Positions 53,882-64,000 of a stretch of 64,000 bases of DNA are shown piece by piece. The position numbers and the translations under genes were made by a program. Within the stretch, counting starts at the first letter, position 1. Each line of letters starts with the position of its first letter. The stretch comes from Trichosporon coremiiforme (Eukaryota > Basidiomycota > Tremellomycetes > Trichosporonales > Trichosporonaceae): contig BCJJ01000003.1 in assembly GCA_039545355.1 (NCBI GenBank), positions 496,001 through 560,000 of the forward strand, written 5' to 3'. The notes under the pieces were generated by a model. That model worked only from the letters and a program-made list of their open reading frames with translations, did not search any database and was not told the DNA's origin.

Positions 53882-55722
53882 TCACACACGGTAAATCCGG
53901 ATAAGCCTCTGCGGCGTAACGATCCTTGTCCGACACATGGGACAAACCTTCGTAGTCGCCATGACGAGGTCGGCGCAGTCTGCCGTCAGCTATCCGCACG
54001 CACATCTCAGCTTCGTCTCCTCGTGACTTACGCGCACACATGGCCAGATGGCCACAATCCACAACCGCGAGGGTGGCCTCTTCGTCCTGACACACGACAC
54101 ACAATCCCCTGTCCTCAGCCGGAGGACCTGTCGGCGGCGATCTCGGCGATCGTGCGCCCTTCGGTTCACCGCTTGAGTCGCTCTTGGCCCCCTCGCCCTC
54201 ACCCTCGCCCTCGGCGCCCTCAATAGGTTCAGCAGACTCGACCGCGGCGTCCATCAGGTCAATCAGGTCGCCATCCGGCCCCCTGGCTCCATTACTCGGT
54301 CCCGGCGACATTTCGCCTCGCTCAGCTCGCTCAGCCCTCTCGGCGCGCTCCTTGGCTTCGCGCGCTTCCCCCTCTTCCCTCTCTTCTTCTCGCCGCTGCC
54401 GCTCGAGCCGTTTCCGCTCATCCTCCACCAGTTCTGCGACCCGTCCAACCAGCTCGCTCTTCTCGAGAACCTGCGAGAAGTCCACCCTGACGTGGTTCTC
54501 GTACAGGACCGCTTTCAGCGTGCCTATGCTCAGAGTTGAGAGGTAGCTCCGCGGCAATGGGACCAGGCTCATGAGTGTCGGAACTGGTGGCGGCGGGGAT
54601 TTGGGCGTCGGCTGCGGCTTCGGCGCAGCCTGAGGACGAGGTTGGGACTGAGGTTGAGGCTGGGGCCGTGGCGGCGGGGGACGGGCTTGCGGCTGCGCTT
54701 GAGGTTGGGGCTGAGGCTGGGGCCCTGGCGGCGGGGGACGGGCTTGCGATTGTGCTTGAGGCTGAGGCTGAGGTTGAGACGGTGGCGGAGTAGGGCGGCC
54801 GTACTGTTCCTGGTACCACTGCCGATACTGCTGCAGTTCGGCTGGGGACAGCGGCGCTCTGTAAAAGTTGGGGTAGCCCGGCGGGTACATGGTTGGCCCC
54901 CGCGGTGGTGGCCAACTTACATTGGGGCGCGCGTTGTTGCTCGCCGACGCAGAGGGAGGAGCTCGCCTACGGGCCCCCGGCACACTCTTGCGACGAAAGT
55001 ACGCCTCGTGCGCCGGCGTGAGAGTACCCGTTGAGGGGTTCCGCGCCTTCATGGCTGCCTCGACGAGATCTTCCTTCTCCTTCACGCCTACGGCGGGAAT
55101 ATCGTATGCAGCGAGATAGTCCTTCAACCGCTTCAGAGGGAGCGTGCGGAGCGTCTGGACCGGCGCGGCGGTGACTGGGGTCAGCTTCGACTCAACATTC
55201 GCCCAGCCTCGACCATAATATTCTCCACAGCTGAGCAACGAGAGCACAGCCCCACTGCTCCGCTGTGCTGAATAATGAGAGCACACCTCGCATCGCTGGA
55301 GTGCGCCTTCCTCCGGTCGGCGCTACTCACCTTGCAGCATCGACAGACAATACGCGCAGACGTTCTCGACGTCGTATCCAGTGCTCTGGGCCTGGCGGCC
55401 AAGCGCGCCCCGGATCTCCGCCAGAGGGCCCTGACTATTCCGACTCCGGCGCGGCATCAGAGCCTGTCCCTCGAGACAGCCCGAGCAGAACTCGTGCCCG
55501 CAGTGCCCGCAGGCATGACTCCGGCGCCAGAACGCGTTGAACTCCTTGGCGCACTTCCGGCATGCTGTTGTCAGCTATCGTTGGGCGTCGTACAGCTGGG
55601 ACGGAATACGCACCACTGCCTACCACCACAGGCGGCGGTCCAGAGACTGGAGTTAGCGCTCGGACCTCCACACAAGACTCACGGATCGGCATGCCCCGCG
55701 GCGGGGGCGGGTCGTTGTTCAT
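53882..55722 (-). CDS. FYVE-like, double SAP-like and RING E3 ubiquitin ligase (CARP/RNF34-like layout)
   Basis: Exons 55683-55722, 55614-55646, 55331-55564, 54032-55174 and 53882-53979 give 515 residues. An eight-cysteine FYVE-like finger spans about 26-99: CRKC, the RRSHAC-x2-C core, FCSGC and VCAYC. It is followed directly by a SAP-like helix pair (TLRTLPLKRLKDYLAAYDIP). A glutamine/proline repeat region (PQPQPQAQ) separates it from a second SAP-like segment (LSTLSIGTLKAVLYENHVRVDF). The C-terminal RING is complete only after the last splice: CVVC, DCGHLAMCAHC and CPMC form a C3HC4. This order matches animal rififylin and RNF34, and FYVE plus RING also occurs in yeast Pib1. It likely ubiquitinates targets at endosomal or vacuolar membranes. 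Confidence 0.88.
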
Positions 55723-56624
55723 CTTGCTGAGTTTTGAGTGACGAGAGGAAAGTTCACAGCGACCTCAGTGATGCTTCCGGTGGACGTCTAGCTTAACGCT
55801 GAAGGTTGGCTCTGTCGCGCGAGATGCTTGTTTGGCTTGTGGTCTGGCTCGTCTGGCACCTTCTGGGGCCTGAGTCGGTGGCGTCGCCGTCGGCCTGATC
55901 GTGGGGTCGTTACTTGTGTGGAGTCGTGATGGCAGATGGTTAAAGGCAGTCAGGAGCCGAGTCGTGCGCGCAATCAGGTCAAGCTTAGGGTTCTGGAAAG
56001 ATCAGGTCAGCATTGTCAGCAACGCGTTTGCCGCCCGGGGCCGGCGGCGATCGAGGCCGGCCGCGGCCGCGTCACGTGAGCTGACGCGGCCTCCTTTGCG
56101 CTTGCTCACTGTCAAAGGGATGTAAGAAGTGGGGCTCGTTGGCCCGTTCCTGTCGCTGTTGCTGCTGTGTCGAGGACTGAGGAGCTGAATGGAAGGCGTT
56201 CCGGGCGAAACAAGCCTCAACAATGCGGGAGACGGCGAGATGGAAATGGACACTGGCACGCCGCCCTCCGGCCCAGGTCACCGGGTCATCTTCGGCAATT
56301 CCCTGACCTGTCGGTGTCCCCTTGTAAAGATAAGATCTCGGTGTCGACTGTTCTTACGCCGCTCACGGCGCACATGCAATATCCTGCAGACCGGCATTGC
56401 AGACCTTCCATTACTCCGTAGTTTATCACCGGGAAAGATAACGCTACGCTACCCGTGCATAGAGAAGCAACGTCGATCATGGGTCTATCACCTTAACTGG
56501 AGGGCCGAGATAAGTCTCGTCATCTCGAGCTGTGACGTTGATGACCATCGCTGCCCAAGCTCACCACACTCACAACAGCATCCTCGCACGTTTGCCGCGA
56601 CCAATCCCTTCAACTCCGACGCCC
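55723..56624. promoter_or_regulatory. Divergent promoter region of the FYVE-RING and UVRAG-like genes
   Basis: About 900 bases. A CACGTG palindrome (E-box type) occurs near 56073. No gene is supported, although short frames exist. Confidence 0.5.
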
Positions 56625-59137
56625 ATGGACGACGCCGACTCGGCGCACCCAGCATGGGAGGTGGGCTGATCTTTCTTCCGGCCAGCTAACCGCAGCCGCG
56701 CATCCGACACATCTCAGGGGTCGGAGTGCACGAGCTCACGCTTGAGGTGCCGAGCCCCGCCAAGTCGTCGGGCTTCCTGACGTCGCCGCGGGCGCGGAGA
56801 GCAAGCTCGATAACGGCGCATGACCGCCCAGTAGCTCGTGCCCGCGCCCCGACGCTGGCCGGAGAGGGGAAGCATCCCCACGTCCAGATCGGACCAGCGG
56901 GCAGCCCAGAGCCGGAGGAGGTGCGTGCGCGACCACTCGCCAAGTGCTTCGTTACGATGACGATGCCGGAGCCAACAGCGAACGGAGAGAAGAACCCACC
57001 AACGCACCCGTCCCCGGGGTCGCCGAATCTGAAGCGGCCGACAGTGACGAGGAGCCGCACGACGTCTCTCCCGCCGATGCCTGAAGACCGGGAAACGCGC
57101 GCCGACCAGCGGAAGAAGGAGAATAAGGGCGGGACGGCGTCGGGCTCTTCAAGTCCAGCACGGCGGCCAGCAACAGCTAGGCGGTCGACGATGGGACTAG
57201 CGCCGCAATCCGGGCGACCAGCACCTGTGCCCTTCTTCTTCTCCCCAATCCACGCGCCGTCCACGAATCCGCGCTTTCGCAACTTGGACCCCGAAGGTGA
57301 CTTCGCCCCCTGGCTGACCGGGACGGAGAGAGCGGGCACGGCGGTGGACATAGGTGTCTGGTTCGAGGAGCGGGGACGCTGGCGCCGACTACGCGGTGCT
57401 GGTGGGCTCGTCGACCTGACGCAGCTCGTGCCCGTGCCTGCCAATACGCCGCTACCGCCGAACACGATCGAGTTCACGCTGTCAACGCACCCGAAAATGA
57501 AGTTCTGCCTTCCGCCACCAGGAACCGAGCCGCCGAAACGGGATCCGATGAAGGGAGTCGTAGAGCGGAGTCTGCGCGAAACGCGCATGAAGAAGGGCGC
57601 GAATGCGGGCGCTTTGCATCAGTGAGCTATGAATGTACGATGCCAGCTAACGGCAGACTTGTCTCGATTCAGTCTGCTATTGCCGAGACGCAGCGCCAGA
57701 TTGCGCAGCTGCAGGGCCAGATCGACGCCTTGCTCCAGGCAGACGCGGACCGCTCCATTTTGCGCAGAGACATGAGCGAGCTCGCACTCAAGACCAAGTG
57801 GGTGCGCGACCGCGTCGCGGAGGTGGACCACAGCACGGAAGAGGCACGGGCACGGAATACTTTGCACCGCTCGCGTCTCAGTGCTCAGAGAGCACTACTC
57901 GACGCAGCGATTGAGCGGACAGAGATCACGCGCGGGCAAGCGAGCGAGCTCGCGAACGAGATCGCCGAGGTCGAGGCAAAGCGCACCGAGATCCTGCCCG
58001 CAATCCATGCCAAGAGGGCGCAGCACGCGCAGGCCCTCGATCAGCTCTTCCCCATTGAGCCCGTTGACGCGGGTACGCTGATCTACTCTATCCTCGGGGT
58101 GCCGTTGCTGATCCCGTTGGGGCCCAAAGACCCCGCGCCGCCACTGTCCCTCCCACCGGCACAGACACCGGAGGGATGTCCCCGCATCGACGAGCGCACG
58201 ACAAGCGCAGCACTAGGCTACGCTGCGCTCCTGGTCCAGCTCATCAGCAGCCTGGGCGGCCCAGCCGCCGGACTAGCGTACCCCGTCACGTACGGTGGAT
58301 CGCGGTCGCACGTCCGCGACGTCGTTAGCGTCATGCAGGGTCCAAGATCGTAAGCTGAACACCCATCTCCGAAGCTGACATCAGGTTCCCGCTGTACGGC
58401 AAGAATGTGGAGAGGTATCGATACGAGTACGCCGTGTTCCTGCTGAACAAGGACATCGAGCTTGTGAGTGCCTACCATCCGGGCCTCAGCTGCCGAGCCG
58501 CTGTGACATAAGCTGACTTCAGCTCATGCACGAATGGGACCTGCGCATGCTCGACCTGCGCCAGACGTTGCCAAACTTGAAGAACCTGTTACTCATGCTA
58601 TCGTCGCCTGATCCGCCGGCGCCAGGGCCGGTGACAGGGCCAGGATGGGCGAGTGGCGCGGCGTCGCGGGCGTCTTCCCGGCGTCCGCTTTCGCTCTATC
58701 CACAATCCCGCAGTGCCTCGCTTGTCTGGAGTCCGCACCCTGCGAGCCGGAGTACCTCCATCGCCTCGCTGGTTTGGACGCCCTCGCTGGACGAAAAGGT
58801 CGCGCGCATGTCCATCACTGACGGGAACGACAAGGAGCACAGGGACAGAGTTGACGCGGTGCGGACCGACTCACTCGCTGGAGCCAGCGTCGAGAGCGTC
58901 ATGAGCTCCGCTTCGGCGAGAGACCTATCCATATCGCCGGCTAGCCCAGGCGAAAAGAGGGATGATCTCACGGGACAAGTCCTCAAGAGCCCGGAGCCCG
59001 AGTTCAACCACGATAGGATCGAGGAGGAAGAGGACGAGGGCTCGGAAGGGACCGCCGAGGCGGACGATCCCGGACTCCCTGGCGAGCGGGATGAGGGGGT
59101 CGAGGACGATGCGTCCTCAGACCGGACACAGGTGTAA
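56625..59137 (+). CDS. UVRAG/Vps38-like subunit of the class III PI3-kinase complex
   Basis: Exons 56625-56660, 56696-57621, 57657-58349, 58385-58463 and 58523-59137 give 782 residues with consistent phases. The N-terminus after the first splice reads PRIRHISGVGVHELTL, typical of fungal UVRAG proteins. A C2-like region follows (VWFEERGRWRRLRG, NTIEFTLSTHPKMKF). A long coiled coil spans about 325-460 (VSIQSAIAETQRQIAQLQGQIDALL). The conserved UVRAG/Atg14 domain contains DAGTLIYSILGVPL, ALGYAALLVQLISSLGG and the diagnostic FPLYGKNVERYRYEYAVFLLNKDIELL, then LDLRQTLPNLKNLL. The C-terminus is acidic and serine-rich. It should act with Vps34, Vps15 and Vps30/Beclin on endosomes. Atg14 is the alternative, but the long N-terminus and FPLYGK motif favour UVRAG. 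Confidence 0.88.
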
Positions 59138-59260
59138 CCTCGGTACACTTCACGCGCTCTGTCCGGGGCAAGCTGACATGAGCCTCATAAGCCATAAGCA
59201 AATCTTTCATTAAGCCTAGAATGTATGCATACAATGACCTTCTTTCCATCCTACACACTC
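59138..59260. other. Convergent intergenic gap
   Basis: About 120 bases between two convergent stop codons; ordinary 3' flank. Confidence 0.5.
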
Positions 59261-60436
59261 TTAAATCTCACGTCTCGGAATCCCCGAACGCATGTACGGG
59301 TCGACCATCTCCTGTTGTTCCTCGACCTCGCCCTCGAGTCCCTTGCCCTTCGTGAACATGGTCCTCGGTCTCGGTTTACCCAGATTGCTGAGCTCCTCGG
59401 CGAGTTTGCGCCGGCGCTCCGCTTCTGCGTCCACAGGAGCCAGCGGCGAGACGGGGGCCAGCGGCGAGTCGCCGTCCGCGCGATCGCGCATGCCCCCGGT
59501 CGCTTCTTGCCGCGACTGGATGTAGTCGTAGTGCTCCCCCAGCGCCGAGCGGATCATGTGCCGTGTCGTCAGGAAGGAGATGCCCGTTGAGGAGACTGGG
59601 GTCAGCTTGTGCATCAGTGCGGGGCAGCCTACGCAGGAAGGTGATGACGAGGCCGTTCTTCGGCACGCCGAAACGGTGGGCGAGGAAGGCTGCTGTCAGC
59701 TTTTCCACGGACATCAGCTCGAGGTAAGGCAAACGTACTGAGAGCACCTCCACCCAACATGCCGCCGTACATGCCGTCCTGGGTTGCGCGGCGGTTCAGG
59801 CGGCGAAGATCCTCGCGGCTCTTGAGCTTCGGCTCACGCTTCGCGGTGTCTTCGGCGGCGTCGAGGAGCGGGGCGGAGTCCTCGGCTGGAACTGGTTGTC
59901 AGCTTGGCCACGACGATCCCAAAGCGGGGATTCCCCTGCTGCTTCCCTCCTCCATCCCCTGGTTGGGCCGCGTGATGCCCAGGCCTTCCCCTCCGTGCTC
60001 CTTCCTCCGATTGTCGTGTCTTTCTGCCCAGCCAGTGATCATGCGGTCTTCATGGCTCTGGCCCATGTCGCCGTACGACACCACGCCCCGAAACCCGACG
60101 GCGACACCGCCCCTCGCGTCTCCCGTACTCGGCGGCCGACGAGCGACGCATTCCGCACCGCCCTCCCCGCCGGAAGCACGTTACTCACCATCGTTGTGCG
60201 AGTCGGGAGCAGAAAGACGGTCCGTAGCACTCGTGTCGAGAGGCATTGTGAAGTGTGTGGTTGTGAGGTCGTCGTCGCCCGGGCTGAGCTTGAACGTTGA
60301 TCCGTTCGGAAGACGGTGACGTAGGAATTCCGAACTCTGGACATCGGTCAGTGGCGATTCAGGGACAAGTCGGCCATATGGCAACAAGTGGCAATTTCAG
60401 GAAGAACCCACCCAGATACAGATAGCGACGCGACAT
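59261..60436 (-). CDS. Small membrane-associated hypothetical protein
   Basis: Proposed exons 60420-60436, 60189-60334, 59748-59891, 59633-59689 and 59261-59595 give 232 residues in one frame. The first junction (donor GTATCT) is the least certain. I do not recognise the family. The order is MSRRYLSEF, a polar stretch (STFKLSPGDDDLTTTHF), an acidic/lysine segment (AAEDTAKREPKLKSREDLRR), and then RRATQDGMYGGMLGGAFLAHRFG, a glycine-zipper-like helix. LVITFLLSSTGISFLTTRHMIRSAL follows as a possible membrane hairpin. The C-terminus is charged and disordered. Short hairpins with glycine zippers are common in mitochondrial or ER membrane proteins; location is inference. Confidence 0.6.
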
Positions 60437-61033
60437 GCTAGAGTTTGCGCTGCGGTGCATTGCAGGATCAGTTCGAGGAGTACAGGGCGGGGAGCTTGCT
60501 GGAGGGAAGAAGTCGGAAGGAAGTCTCGTGGGGTGCCCACGGCCCCGCAGCTGGCGCATCCCCTCACACGCACGCCTGCACGCCATTCCGCCGGCGACAA
60601 ATAGCGAATAGCGACCCCGGAACGTCGTAGATAACACAAACACGGCGCGGGGTATGGCCCAAGGCCGCGCATCGTCCGTACCCGCCCGTCCGACGGCACG
60701 CAGAGTATCCTCCATCCGAGACACGCAGCCAAGGAAAAGTTGACTGGACTGTTATCGCAGACGTTGACAACGCTCATCTCGCCTGCCATAGATCCGATAC
60801 GTCACGCTCGACCAGTGGAGAGATGAGGTCGACGATGACATCTTCCGGCGCGCGACCGGGATGCCCAACCTTCATCCGTGGACTGGGAAGTAAGCTGCTA
60901 ATGCTACGCGCACACTACGGCTGAAACGTGGGCGGCGCCATTCCGTGTGCGTCGCACACTCCCTCACGACAATGGCCACACTGTGTCAGCTGGCCAATTA
61001 CTCTTGTCATCACCAACCATACTATCCATCATC
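60437..61033. other. Intergenic, nothing recognised
   Basis: About 600 bases upstream of the minus-strand gene at 59261-60436 and of the pseudogene at 61034. Presumably holds a promoter; no gene or RNA seen. Confidence 0.45.
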
Positions 61034-62202
61034 CTGATCCAAATCGACTAGCAGAGCTTCCCGCACATCCGCGACCTCATCCTTGAGGCTGTTCTCAACA
61101 CCGCTCCGGCCGGCGTGATCCAAGCACTGCGGCTGACTGAGCAGTCGGTGCGTGACAATATCGACCGCTGCATTGCCAGGCACGTCGTGCACTTCGTTGA
61201 TGAGAATGTTACGGCGACGAAGACGGGCCCAATCGCCTTCTCGCCGGCGTCTCTGGCCGCCCTGGCTCCCCTCTCTTAAGTGCTCGACCTTCACTGCGGC
61301 ATGAGGCCTTCCCGTGAGGTTCCAGAGCCGGCGCCGCCCTACTTCCCCAACATCACCTGCCTCAGGCTGCACCGCGACGGCCAGATCCAGCTCCGGTGTC
61401 TCATTGAGCCACCTCAGTCGCCCTGCAGCGTCGACGGCGTTCCCTCTGCTTCAGACCACAGCCCTCCTGGCTCGAGCTCGGAGTGGATACATCGCCAGCT
61501 TCCATATTTCTACACCAATGCCAAACCGCGAATGTGACACCGACTTCCTCCATTCGGTCGGCCCCCGTGAGGATGAAACGTACGTGAATCAGCCTTCCCT
61601 CTCCACTATCATTTACACCCTTCCGCCACTAACGCATCGTACTCTGTACCACTCTCCGAGCGTGAAAGCCGCACGCTCAATTGTCCCCTTTCCGCTGGAT
61701 CTCGAATGTCTTGCAAGGCGGGAACCGACCGACTTTGCCCAATTCGTCAGCGGAGGTGACGAACTCGTTCTCATGCTGCTTCCCCAACTGAACTGCGCTC
61801 CGCAAGCCGAGCCAGACAGAGAACCAACTCTCTACGGTCCACCGCACGCTCTCATCAACCTCCGAAAGCCCTGCTCCAACGAGTGGGTTGTTCCAACGTC
61901 GCAGCGAGGAGCGGGAAACTCGCTGCACCTTGGTCGGCGTGGACAATGTAGCTTGGTTCGACGAGTTTCACATCTGGCTAGAGAGGGCATTGTCACATTT
62001 TGCCCTAACGCGTCTGCTTCGTCCGATGCGACCGCGGTTCTTGACTTTGGAAGAGTGGAGGATGGAGATCACGCCGGAGGAGTGGGACTCGTGCAGAGTC
62101 TTCCTCCGTGCTTCGGGCCGGACTACACTTGTACTGGGTGACTCCTGTGGGCTCACATCTGGAGATACGTCATGCGAGCGCCCCAGCGCCATGTTTCTGT
62201 AG
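61034..62202 (+). pseudogene. F-box-like pseudogene, type B, plus strand copy 1
   Basis: Family sequence starts at about 61034 (LIQID) and runs into TAG at 61049-61051 at the position where relatives have the tryptophan of LDW, so TGG became TAG. The frame then reads QSFPHIRDLILEAVLN, ALRLTEQSVRDNIDRCIARHVVHFV, then TAA at 61277-61279 and VLDLHCG, until TGA at 61535. The later regions are in other frames: HSPSVKAARSIVPF, DELVLMLLPQLN, and the C-terminal signature FLTLEEWRMEITPEEWDS, which ends at 62202. The equivalent of the start ATG reads CTG. It has at least three stops and two frameshifts, so it is an old pseudogene. Confidence 0.75.
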
Positions 62203-62339
62203 TTTTGCAGAACCAGTCGCCCATCACATTGCTACCCCTGCCCATAGGCTCCTCCCCACGTCACCTCTCTCCTCGCAGTGGACACCAACTGACCTCCTCG
62301 CACCTCCTTTCCTGCTCAATCTCTACTATCAGCGTCGCC

Positions 62340-63090
62340 GACACAGTGCCGAACGTCGACTGGGACTACTACCCACACATCCGCGAGCTCATCAGCGACT
62401 ATGCCATGTCCCACTCGGTCTATGCTCTGCGTCTAGTCTCGCGCTCCTTTCCAGAGTACGTGGACCACTGTGCCCCGAGACATGTCGTCTTCAATTATGA
62501 CCACGACAAGCCTCCCCTCATTTACTCAGCGGAGCACTATGTCCCCTTCAACAATGAACCGCACTATATTCTTTAACGCAACTTCAACGCCCGAATCGTG
62601 GACGTCCCCACCATCATCTATCTCCTCGAGGACTTTCCCCGCATTCCCGTCACCCTTCGTGGTCCCCATCTCTTGAACTGGGGAACAGTGACGAGTGACA
62701 AGATCATCTGCCTCGTCTCAGGAGAAGCTGGACGGGCTGCATCGCGACCACACCATCGACATGCTCGTTGGCGCCCCGCAACTCCTGAAGTGCAAGAATT
62801 TGATCATTGTACTGAGTGCCTCCCGCGACACGGAGCGTTCGCCCGAATAGAACTCGGTTAACGGTAGTCATCGGATCGATTCCATGCGCGTATCACCGAG
62901 TGGCTGTTCCGCGACGTCAACCAATCGCAGTCCCAACGTCTGAGACAGCAGCATGGTCTCGTCCGGCCGGAGGGGCGGAGGCGGCTGTGTATTCTGTCGC
63001 ATTCCGAATGGAGAGAGGAAACCAGCGACGAGGAATGGGACCTCGCCATGACAATGTATCAAGATCCTGCCTCGCAGCTTCTGGCGGGTC
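62340..63090 (+). pseudogene. F-box-like pseudogene, type B, plus strand copy 2
   Basis: Directly downstream of the previous pseudogene in the same orientation. Family sequence reads VPNVDWDYYPHIRELISDYA, YALRLVSRSFPEYVDHCAPRHVVF, then TAA at 62574-62576 with the same frame resuming (NFNARIVDVPTIIYLLEDFP). A frameshift near 62725 switches to HTIDMLVGAPQLLKCKNLIIVLS. After further shifts the C-terminal signature appears as LCILSHSEWREETSDEEWDLA at about 62990-63050. No start codon is evident. It is a decayed tandem copy. Confidence 0.7.
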
Positions 63091-63320
63091 CCGAAGTCCC
63101 GAATACCCAGACCCGCGGTACCCAAAGCAGAAGGCTCCCTGGTGGCCGATCTAAGATGGTTCGAGTGTCTCGACAGCTGTGTTATTCAACGGTGTTGCCT
63201 CACGACGGGTCCGCAGCTCACTGTACCATACAAGACGAGAATATGCTTTGTTACATGCAGAGTCGTTACTGATACCTACACAACCCTTGTCTACTTCTTA
63301 CTGATCTACTACTACTCCGT
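63091..63320. other. Intergenic gap
   Basis: Between the last F-box-like pseudogene and the convergent 3' end of the enolase-superfamily gene. No feature recognised. Confidence 0.5.
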
Positions 63321-64000
63321 TTAGTCGAGGTCGACGATGGGCGCCTCGCCCTTGGCCGCGGCGACCCAGTACGGTCCGTTGGGGTATGAGAACGTCTTGA
63401 TAGCCTCGGGCTTCATCTCGATGCTGTACCCGCCCTTCGGGTCAAGGGGAACGTTGTACCGTCCGTTCTTGTTGATGGAGACAGGGTACTGGAACTGCTT
63501 GTGAAGGTGGTCGACCCACTCGAGGACCTGGCGGTCCATGGTGCCAGAGACGCAGATGAAGTCGATGAGGGAGAGGTGCACGACGAGCTCGCAGAGGCCG
63601 ACGCCGCCCGCGTGCGGGCACACGGGCACGCCCCTCTTAGCGCTCATGAGGAGCACGGCGAGGATCTCGTTGATGCCGCTCATGCGACAGGAGTCGATCT
63701 GGGCAACATCAATGGCGTCAAGCATCAGGAGCTGCTTGAACGTCATGCGGTTGTGGGCGTGTTCACCGGTCGCGACGCCGATACCGAAGGGCTTGAGGCC
63801 CTTGCGGATGGCAGCGTGGCCGACCGCGTCATCGGGAGCGGTGGGCTCCTCGATGAACCAGGGCTTCAGCGGCGAGAGCTTCTCCATGTAGTCGATTGCC
63901 TGCTGGACGTCCCAGACCTGGTTCGCGTCGACCATGAGCACGCACCCGGTCGGGCCGGGGTTCTTGCCCTCTGTCGTCTTGGGGTCGATCTCGCGCGTGA
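63321..64000 (-). CDS. L-fuconate-dehydratase-like enzyme of the enolase superfamily (partial, 5' end outside window)
   Basis: The minus-strand frame is open to the window edge, so only about 226 C-terminal residues are seen. The barrel shows the enolase-superfamily metal ligands in MVDANQVWD (Asp), FIEEPTAPDD (Glu) and VATGEH (Glu), and the catalytic histidine in VCPHAGGVGLCEL. The sequence continues SLIDFICVSGTMDRQVLEWVDHLHKQFQYP. This set and spacing match the fuconate dehydratase/ENOSF1 (reverse thymidylate synthase) group, which dehydrates sugar acids with Mg2+. The substrate could be L-fuconate or a related aldonate. No intron is visible within the captured part. Confidence 0.88.
   Translation of the reverse strand, partial: TREIDPKTTEGKNPGPTGCVLMVDANQVWDVQQAIDYMEKLSPLKPWFIEEPTAPDDAVGHAAIRKGLKPFGIGVATGEHAHNRMTFKQLLMLDAIDVAQIDSCRMSGINEILAVLLMSAKRGVPVCPHAGGVGLCELVVHLSLIDFICVSGTMDRQVLEWVDHLHKQFQYPVSINKNGRYNVPLDPKGGYSIEMKPEAIKTFSYPNGPYWVAAAKGEAPIVDLD

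Overview
The window is GC-rich eukaryotic DNA from a basidiomycete fungus, most likely a tremellomycete yeast of the Trichosporonales type; the order is inferred, not shown directly. Genes are densely packed on both strands. Most have short introns (about 32-60 nt) with GTRNGY donors and a CTGAC or CTAAC branch motif a few bases before the acceptor AG. The recognisable proteins are fungal: eIF5B, a stand-alone capping guanylyltransferase, an MBF-type APSES factor and Mediator Med10. Exon-by-exon reading closed the reading frame for most conserved genes, and those coordinates are given in each entry.

Layout. 1-2.6 kb: mitochondrial carrier of the YPR011C type. 4.4-6.5 kb: a cluster of small orphan genes, two of them clearly related. 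7.2-10.9 kb: two F-box-like genes around a GH20 hexosaminidase and a cupin protein. 11.4-17.4 kb: eIF5B and the mRNA capping enzyme, divergently transcribed. 17.7-28.7 kb: an accessory block with an uncertain proline/serine-rich gene, a group of FPHI(L/R)D-type F-box-like genes and pseudogenes, and two Ty3/gypsy fragments meeting tail to tail. 29-50 kb: mainly housekeeping genes, namely an F-box/WD40 protein, GPN2 GTPase, MBF subunit, Pol III RPC9, nucleoside transporter, Med10, mitoribosomal mL40 with a tRNA-Glu in its intron, a Zn2Cys6/AlkB-like protein and a quinone oxidoreductase, plus unidentified genes. 51.9-60.4 kb: a serine/proline-rich protein, a FYVE-SAP-SAP-RING ubiquitin ligase, a UVRAG/Vps38-like PI3K subunit and a small unknown. 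61-63.1 kb: two more F-box-like pseudogenes. 63.3 kb to the edge: 3' part of an L-fuconate-dehydratase-like gene.

The housekeeping genes serve separate functions: translation (eIF5B, mL40, tRNA-Glu), transcription and mRNA capping (capping enzyme, RPC9, Med10, MBF, GPN2) and membrane traffic or ubiquitin signalling (UVRAG, FYVE-RING protein, F-box proteins). The most distinctive content is the lineage-specific F-box-like family: ten loci in this window, with two full-length intact single-exon genes and many broken copies. That is a snapshot of birth-and-death evolution beside retrotransposon debris. Other notable points are an 11-nt microexon in the MBF gene, candidate GC-AG introns, an antisense tRNA inside an intron, and an AlkB-like domain that appears to have lost its iron-binding motif.
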